Below, in pieces: positions 7,038-10,433 of a stretch of 10,433 bases of DNA. A program made the position numbers and the translations under genes. The first letter of the stretch is position 1, and every line of letters begins with the position of its first letter. The stretch is from Thermoprotei archaeon. Its GTDB lineage: Archaea; Thermoproteota; Thermoprotei_A; Sulfolobales; Ignisphaeraceae. Location of the stretch: NCBI GenBank assembly GCA_003661775.1, contig QMWT01000030.1, positions 1 through 10,433 on the forward strand, read 5' to 3'. The notes under the pieces are model-generated. The model saw nothing but the letters and a program-made list of their open reading frames with translations. It searched no databases and was not told where the DNA came from.

Positions 7038-7472
7038 CTACTTAAGAGCTACGAAGAGAGTGCTGCGGGTTGCCTTGAGTCCGGGCTCACCGTGCTTCGT
7101 GATCTTGGTGGTTGGTGCAAATTCACCTAGGTAGTGCCCTATCATCTCTGGAACTATCTTTACGGGAACGTACTCCTTACCGTTGAACACAGCTATCGTT
7201 AATCCCACCATTATAGGGAGTATGATCATATCGCGTACATGGGTTTTTATGACAACATTTTTGCCCTCAGCCAAAGCCTTTCTTGCCTTTATTATCTTTT
7301 CGAGCAGGGCCCTCTGTTCAAGCGTAAATCCTCTTCTCAGACTTCTTCTTGCACGTGCTGGCAATAGCTTCACCAATTCATCCATAGACATTTCAAGTAG
7401 CTCTTCGAGAGTTTTACCGTGATACCTGAACTTTCTCCATTCTGCTGGTATCTCCCATCTTTGGCCAGACAT
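7038..7472 (-). CDS. rps19: Small ribosomal subunit protein uS19 (S19)
   Basis: uS19 sits in the head of the 30S subunit and pairs with uS13 near the A-site tRNA and the inter-subunit bridge. The product is 144 residues, normal for archaeal uS19, which has an N-terminal arm absent in bacteria. Residues 1-70 contain WRKFRYHGKTLEELLEMS and the basic ARARRSLRRGF. The conserved core follows: IKTHVRDMIILPIMVGLTIAVFNGKEYVPV, PEMIGHYLGEFAPT, and the tail KHGEPGLKATRSTLFVALK, which usually ends PLK. An ATG at 7472 has AGGCGG six bases upstream; a GTG directly before it (7475) is an alternative. In a standard S10 cluster this gene follows uL2 and precedes uL22. Here it lies about 5.8 kb away on the other strand, heading the pyr block and divergent from a gene of unknown function. 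Confidence 0.96.
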   Translation of the reverse strand: MSGQRWEIPAEWRKFRYHGKTLEELLEMSMDELVKLLPARARRSLRRGFTLEQRALLEKIIKARKALAEGKNVVIKTHVRDMIILPIMVGLTIAVFNGKEYVPVKIVPEMIGHYLGEFAPTTKITKHGEPGLKATRSTLFVALK

Positions 7473-7480
7473 CACTGCCC

Positions 7481-7495
7481 GCCTAGATCCTAGAC
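7481..7495. repeat. Short direct repeat CCTAGAT/CCTAGAC, also an imperfect dyad
   Basis: Two tandem copies of a 7-base unit, CCTAGAT then CCTAGAC (7482-7495), also form an imperfect palindrome of 15 bases (12 of 15 positions match the reverse complement). They lie at the predicted uS19 transcript start and could be a regulator site or a 5' leader structure. Chance is a real alternative at this length. Confidence 0.3.
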
Positions 7496-7503
7496 TTTAA
7501 TAA

Positions 7504-7516
7504 CGACTTAAAACTC
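7504..7516. promoter_or_regulatory. Candidate shared TATA element between uS19 and the divergent unknown gene
   Basis: The sequence GACTTAAAACT (+), read as AGTTTTAAGTC on the minus strand, lies midway between the divergent genes. Its centre is about 35 bases from the + strand ATG (7546) and from the minus-strand GTG (7475). This is the distance expected for a TATA box followed by a leader of about ten bases in both directions. The purine-rich GAGAG preceding it on the minus strand makes a better BRE, so the uS19 direction is probably stronger. A second possible element for the + direction is ACTTTAATAA at 7494-7503. Confidence 0.45.
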
Positions 7517-7545
7517 TCTATGAAAACTATGCTAGGACACGGAAG

Positions 7546-8016
7546 ATGAAGCCGCTATTCGTGGTCTACGGCGCTTTTACAGAGGGGGGTGAGTACAGAG
7601 AGTACTTTGATGTTATACTAACAGACGAAGGTGTAGTCCTCGTAGATATAGGCAAGCTTCCACGTATATTCAAGAAGAGACCTGCATTGCCGCGTCTTGT
7701 AGAGAGACAGCTTCTCCGCATATTCAAGGAGAGGTATAGGGTTATGTATACGAGCGAGCAAATCGAAGAGCTTGTTCGGAGATATGGAGCGAAGTTCATA
7801 CCTAAGAAAGAGATTAGGCAGGTAGTGCTAAGAGATTATGAGCTTACCTTATCACAGGCCCTCGCTAAGGTATTTAAGAATAGCAAGGAGAAGCTGTTAC
7901 TTATGGAGGTGGTATGTACTTCTGGCAGGGTACTCAGGCTCTTTACAGCGTTGAAGCTCAAGGAGAGATTAAAGAAGTCTCTGAAGAGCTTGGGACTCGA
8001 GGTTGTGAGCGGCTAA
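7546..8016 (+). CDS. Uncharacterised 156-residue protein, possibly with a PH-like beta domain
   Basis: I do not recognise this protein. It has no signal peptide, no clear membrane segment and only one cysteine (Cys124). Residues 5-35 look like beta strands (LFVVYGAF, YFDVILTDEGVVLVDIG). Residues 36-80 form a basic helical insert with many Arg and Lys. Then comes FIPKKEIRQVVLRDYE (84-99), a short helix, LLLMEVVCTSGRVLRLFT (117-134), and a final amphipathic helix ending LKSLGLEVV. The order of a sensed strand, an I-P-x-x-E-I-x-x-V element, two more strands and a C-terminal helix resembles small PH/GRAM-like domains, but this is inference from layout. The ATG at 7546 has AGGA upstream and a TATA-like element at the right distance. 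Codon use and composition look like the neighbours, and the intact frame argues for a real gene. Confidence 0.8.
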   Translation: MKPLFVVYGAFTEGGEYREYFDVILTDEGVVLVDIGKLPRIFKKRPALPRLVERQLLRIFKERYRVMYTSEQIEELVRRYGAKFIPKKEIRQVVLRDYELTLSQALAKVFKNSKEKLLLMEVVCTSGRVLRLFTALKLKERLKKSLKSLGLEVVSG

Positions 8017-8057
8017 GCCCAGTTTTAGAAGAGAGTGCGGCGATACAGTTCATTAAT

Positions 8058-8068
8058 TCTAAAAGCTT
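8058..8068 (+). promoter_or_regulatory. Candidate TATA element for the archaemetzincin gene
   Basis: The 73-base gap before the archaemetzincin holds TTCTAAAAGCTTG, whose A/T core is centred near 8063. A start of transcription about 26 bases downstream would fall close to base 8089, next to the ATG at 8090. This suggests a leaderless mRNA from 8090 or a very short leader before the ATG at 8102. Weak pattern evidence. Confidence 0.3.
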
Positions 8069-8089
8069 GAAAATCTCTGGTTACAATGC

Positions 8090-8635
8090 ATGTGGACAAA
8101 CATGGCCATAGTACTGATGGGTTCGAACCTCGCGTATATAGGTTCGAAAGTCTCAGAGTTAGTAACGCGGGTTTTTCTTAGCGTAAAGGTAGCAGAGATC
8201 TATGAGAGTCAGTTTATTGATAGGCGCTTAGTTGATGATAGAAGGAGGCAGTTACGTGCTAAGGAGGTCGCTGTCGTATTAAGAAGGATGTCTGGTAGCG
8301 ATATTGTGCTGGGGCTCGTAGATTACGATGCTTATGTTCCTGGGCTCAATTTCGTATTTGGTATTGCATTACCCTCGTTGAAAGTAGCGGTAGTATTTCT
8401 CGCAAGGCTTAGAACGCCTTCTCACAGGCTATTTACCATGCGTGTTTTTAAAGAGGTTCTGCATGAGCTAGGTCACGTATTCGGGTTGGATCACTGCGCT
8501 GTACCTCGGTGTGTTATGAACTTCAGTAATTCTGTCATCGAAGTAGATTTGAAATCGATGTTCTTCTGTAAGCACTGTGCTAAGAAACTTGCCATGAAGG
8601 GGTTGGAAATCAATAGGAAGTATATCATGGAGTAG
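8090..8635 (+). CDS. amzA: Archaemetzincin zinc metalloprotease
   Basis: A member of the archaemetzincin family of small metzincin-like proteases, presumed cytosolic because no signal peptide is seen; physiological substrates in archaea are not known to me. The 181-residue length fits. The catalytic zinc motif HELGHVFGLDH (125-135) supplies His125, His129 and His135 with Glu126 as general base. It is followed by Cys136, x4, Cys141, then Val-Met143 (the Met-turn), and after 16 residues C-x2-C (Cys160, Cys163), the second, structural Cys4 zinc site that defines archaemetzincins. VDDRRRQLRAKEV (48-60) is the usual family segment before the alpha/beta core. The ATG at 8090 may be leaderless, while ATG 8102 (MAIVLMGSN) gives the more typical N-terminus. 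It converges with the next gene, leaving four bases between the stops. Confidence 0.93.
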   Translation: MWTNMAIVLMGSNLAYIGSKVSELVTRVFLSVKVAEIYESQFIDRRLVDDRRRQLRAKEVAVVLRRMSGSDIVLGLVDYDAYVPGLNFVFGIALPSLKVAVVFLARLRTPSHRLFTMRVFKEVLHELGHVFGLDHCAVPRCVMNFSNSVIEVDLKSMFFCKHCAKKLAMKGLEINRKYIME

Positions 8636-8639
8636 ATCC

Positions 8640-9236
8640 TCACAAAGACAGCCTACTCAAGACCTCTGATAAGATTGCTGGAGGACCTCGACAAGGTAAG
8701 ATTTTCGTACTCCTAGGTATTATCTGAACGAGTTTATTGATCGACAGCAGTGCTTTATCACGATCTTCGGTTCCTACTACTCCACTGCTCAGCAATAGGT
8801 CTCCCGTAAACGCTAGGTTCAGTTCCGGAAAGTATATTGATAGAGAGCCCGGGGTATGGCCGGGAGTATGTAGGAAAAGTGCGGTGTAATTACACAGCTT
8901 TAGCGTTGTGTCTTTGTATAGCGGTATATCTGGCAGAGGGTCTCTCCATCTAATGTTGAATATTCTAGCTAAAGTACGCGAGGTTTTGAATACGGGGAAT
9001 TCATGTATACTCATTATCAGTTTAGCGCCGAGGGCTTCCCTAAGATCTTCGGCATCGGCTGCATTATCGAAATGTGCATGCGTTAGTAGTATGTATTTGG
9101 GCTTCACCAAGTTCCTGTCGACTAAATATGTGATTCTGTAGAAAGCTCCTGGACCAGGGTCTATGACTAGAGCACTTCCATCAATACAAACCACCACATA
9201 GGTATTGGTTCTGAGTGGGCCAACAACAAACCTCAT
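8640..9236 (-). CDS. Metallo-beta-lactamase-fold protein (glyoxalase II-like) with altered metal site
   Basis: A single-domain MBL-fold protein of 198 residues. Fold motifs are MRFVVGPLRTNTYVV (1-15), VIDPGPG (24-30), THAHFDN (52-58), HTPGHTPGSLSIY (123-135), FTGDLLL (143-149) and PCRGPP (181-186). In active relatives the third is THxHxDH and the last contains a His (G-H-G-P). Here the sixth motif position is Asn58 and the late His is Arg183. Metal site 1 (His53, His55, His127, bridging Asp146) is intact, while site 2 keeps only Asp57 and Asp146. It may bind one metal, or have changed chemistry; the substrate is unknown. The frame stays open to 9413, overlapping rtcB, but the ATG at 9236 with GGGGAGGTA immediately upstream gives the family's normal N-terminus. 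It is divergent from rtcB. Confidence 0.88.
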   Translation of the reverse strand: MRFVVGPLRTNTYVVVCIDGSALVIDPGPGAFYRITYLVDRNLVKPKYILLTHAHFDNAADAEDLREALGAKLIMSIHEFPVFKTSRTLARIFNIRWRDPLPDIPLYKDTTLKLCNYTALFLHTPGHTPGSLSIYFPELNLAFTGDLLLSSGVVGTEDRDKALLSINKLVQIIPRSTKILPCRGPPAILSEVLSRLSL

Positions 9237-9318
9237 TACCTCCCCAGCGATTTTCACCAGTAGCTCCACCGCTAGATAGGTTGGAGATAGGATTCTTGAG
9301 TAGTAAGGCATCACGCTT

Positions 9319-9330
9319 TCTTTATAATCT
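9319..9330. promoter_or_regulatory. Candidate TATA element shared by the MBL-fold gene and rtcB
   Basis: CTTTATAATC on the + strand reads GATTATAAAG on the minus strand (9329-9320). In the + direction it predicts a transcript start near 9351, giving rtcB a leader of about 22 bases that contains an AGGGTGAG ribosome-binding match. In the minus direction it predicts a start near 9299, giving the MBL-fold gene a leader of about 60 bases with a strong GGAGG. The purine-rich CCGGAGA flank gives a better BRE for the minus direction. Confidence 0.4.
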
Positions 9331-9372
9331 CCGGTGTAGGATTTGTTACCTATGGTAGGGTGAGATGCATTG

Positions 9373-10433
9373 GTGCCACCCCTGAAGAAGGTTGACGAAT
9401 ATACTTGGGTCATTCCTAAGGAGTATAAGAAATGTATGCGTGTAGATGCGGTGATATTCGCCGACGAGTATCTGCTTAAGAAAATGCGTGAAGATAGGAC
9501 ACTCGAACAAGCAGCTAACGTTGCTTGTTTACCGGGAATTCTTGTAGCGTCATATGTAATGCCTGACGGTCATCAAGGCTACGGATTTCCGATAGGCGGA
9601 GTAGCGGGTATGGATTTCGAGACCGGTGTAGTGAGTCCAGGAGGCGTAGGCTACGACATTAACTGTGGAGTGAGACTGCTACGCACAGAGCTTACCGAGA
9701 AAGAGGTCAAGCCTAAGCTCAAGGAGCTCCTGGAAACTCTATTTAGAAACATCCCAAGCGGAGTTGGCGCCACAGGAAAGCTAAGGCTTACTCGTAACCA
9801 GCTTGACGAGGTACTCACTATAGGATCGAAGTGGGCTGTTGAGAGGGGGTATGGATGGGGAGAGGATCTTGAACATACCGAATCTAAGGGCAGGATCGAG
9901 TGGGCCGACGCATCAAAAGTGAGCAGGCGCGCTAAGGAACGCGGAGCTCCTCAGCTGGGCACTCTTGGAAGCGGAAACCACTTCCTAGAAATCCAGGTAG
10001 TTGACAAAATCTACAATCCTGAGATAGCCAAGAAGATAGGTATTTTCCGAGAGGGGCAAATCACTATAATGATCCATACCGGTTCTCGAGGTTTAGGCCA
10101 TCAAGTAGCTTCTGATTATTTGCAGATAATGGAGCGCGCTATGAGGAGGTACGGCATAAATGTCCCCGACAGAGAATTGGCGGCTGTGCCATTCCATTCA
10201 CGTGAAGGTGAAGATTACTTCAGAGCTATGGCTGCGGCTGCTAACTATGCCTGGACCAATAGACAGTTGATAACCCACTGGGTTAGGGAAAGCTTCAAGC
10301 AGGTATTTAGTGAGGATCCTGAAGCTCTGGGCATGAAGTTGATCTACGATGTTGCGCACAACATAGCTAAGATCGAAGAGCACGTAGTTGAAGGGAAACG
10401 TTACAAGGTTATAGTGCATCGAAAAGGTGCTAC
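9373..10433 (+). CDS. rtcB: RNA-splicing ligase RtcB, 3'-phosphate/5'-hydroxyl type (3' end cut by window)
   Basis: RtcB joins RNA 2',3'-cyclic phosphate or 3'-phosphate ends to 5'-hydroxyl ends using GTP and Mn2+, and is the ligase of archaeal tRNA splicing. The first 353 of roughly 480 expected residues are visible. MPDGHQGYGFPIGG (63-76) and GVGYDINCGVRLL (91-103) carry Asp95 and Cys98; GSGNHFLEI (200-207) has Asn202 and His203; IHTGSRGLGHQV (234-245) has His235; YDVAHN (325-330) has His329. These agree with, or lie within one residue of, the Mn/GTP ligands known from Pyrococcus horikoshii RtcB. The guanylylated His, near residue 404, lies beyond the edge. No intein interrupts the visible part. 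The GTG at 9373 follows AGGGTGAG by eight bases; an in-frame TGA at 9361 leaves only TTG 9370 as another upstream start. Confidence 0.96.
   Translation, partial: MPPLKKVDEYTWVIPKEYKKCMRVDAVIFADEYLLKKMREDRTLEQAANVACLPGILVASYVMPDGHQGYGFPIGGVAGMDFETGVVSPGGVGYDINCGVRLLRTELTEKEVKPKLKELLETLFRNIPSGVGATGKLRLTRNQLDEVLTIGSKWAVERGYGWGEDLEHTESKGRIEWADASKVSRRAKERGAPQLGTLGSGNHFLEIQVVDKIYNPEIAKKIGIFREGQITIMIHTGSRGLGHQVASDYLQIMERAMRRYGINVPDRELAAVPFHSREGEDYFRAMAAAANYAWTNRQLITHWVRESFKQVFSEDPEALGMKLIYDVAHNIAKIEEHVVEGKRYKVIVHRKGA

Noticed and set aside
7914..8111. 65-codon + strand frame bridging the unknown gene and the archaemetzincin
   Set aside because: It overlaps both genes in another frame, has no ribosome-binding support and no family resemblance.
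7476..9372. A new defence or mobile system made of the unknown protein, archaemetzincin, MBL-fold protein and RtcB
   Set aside because: The genes are in two divergent pairs rather than one operon, composition matches the chromosome, there are no integrases, repeats or toxin-like pairs, and the recognisable members are housekeeping families.
9237..9413. Longer N-terminus of the MBL-fold protein starting at 9413
   Set aside because: It would overlap the rtcB start, extend past the only TATA-like element, and add 59 residues absent from the fold's usual start; ATG 9236 has a strong GGAGG and gives the typical MRFVVGPLRTN N-terminus.
10198..10419. 73-codon minus-strand frame inside rtcB
   Set aside because: It lies antisense to strongly conserved rtcB sequence and shows no independent coding evidence.

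Overview
The window looks like a chromosomal segment of a hyperthermophilic archaeon of the Thermoproteota (Crenarchaeota), probably Desulfurococcales-like. The evidence is archaeal-type ribosomal proteins (uL4, uL23, uL2, uS19), a separate PyrI regulatory chain beside PyrB, an archaemetzincin, an archaeal-type RtcB, TATA-like promoters, and frequent GTG or TTG starts with short or no leaders. The finer placement is inference. Coding density is very high and no stretch over 300 bases lacks a gene.

Layout. Bases 1-1275 (+ strand) hold the end of an S10-type ribosomal cluster: the 3' end of uL4, then uL23 and uL2. Where uS19 and uL22 would normally follow, a minus-strand block converges on uL2. 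Read in its own direction (7472 down to 1290), this block is uS19, pyrF, pyrE, pyrB, pyrI, pyrK, pyrC, pyrD. It encodes every step of de novo pyrimidine synthesis from carbamoyl phosphate and aspartate to UMP, lacking only carbamoyl phosphate synthetase. Its reading frames mostly overlap by 4-17 bases.

Divergent from uS19, on the + strand, are an unrecognised 156-residue protein and an archaemetzincin metalloprotease. The latter converges with a minus-strand metallo-beta-lactamase-fold protein that has lost two expected metal ligands. Divergent from that gene, rtcB (RNA-splicing ligase) runs off the right edge.

How the genes work together: PyrB with PyrI makes and regulates carbamoyl aspartate, PyrC closes the ring, and PyrD with PyrK oxidises dihydroorotate through FMN, an iron-sulfur cluster and FAD. 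PyrE and PyrF then form and decarboxylate OMP. Placing uS19 at the head of this block may couple pyrimidine synthesis to ribosomal protein transcription, but a promoter-like element before pyrF also allows separate control.

I see no mobile element, CRISPR array, tRNA or rRNA gene, and no clear novel multi-gene system. The most notable points are the broken ribosomal cluster, the altered metal site of the metallo-beta-lactamase-fold protein, the uncharacterised 156-residue protein, and two divergent gene pairs that each appear to share one TATA-like element.
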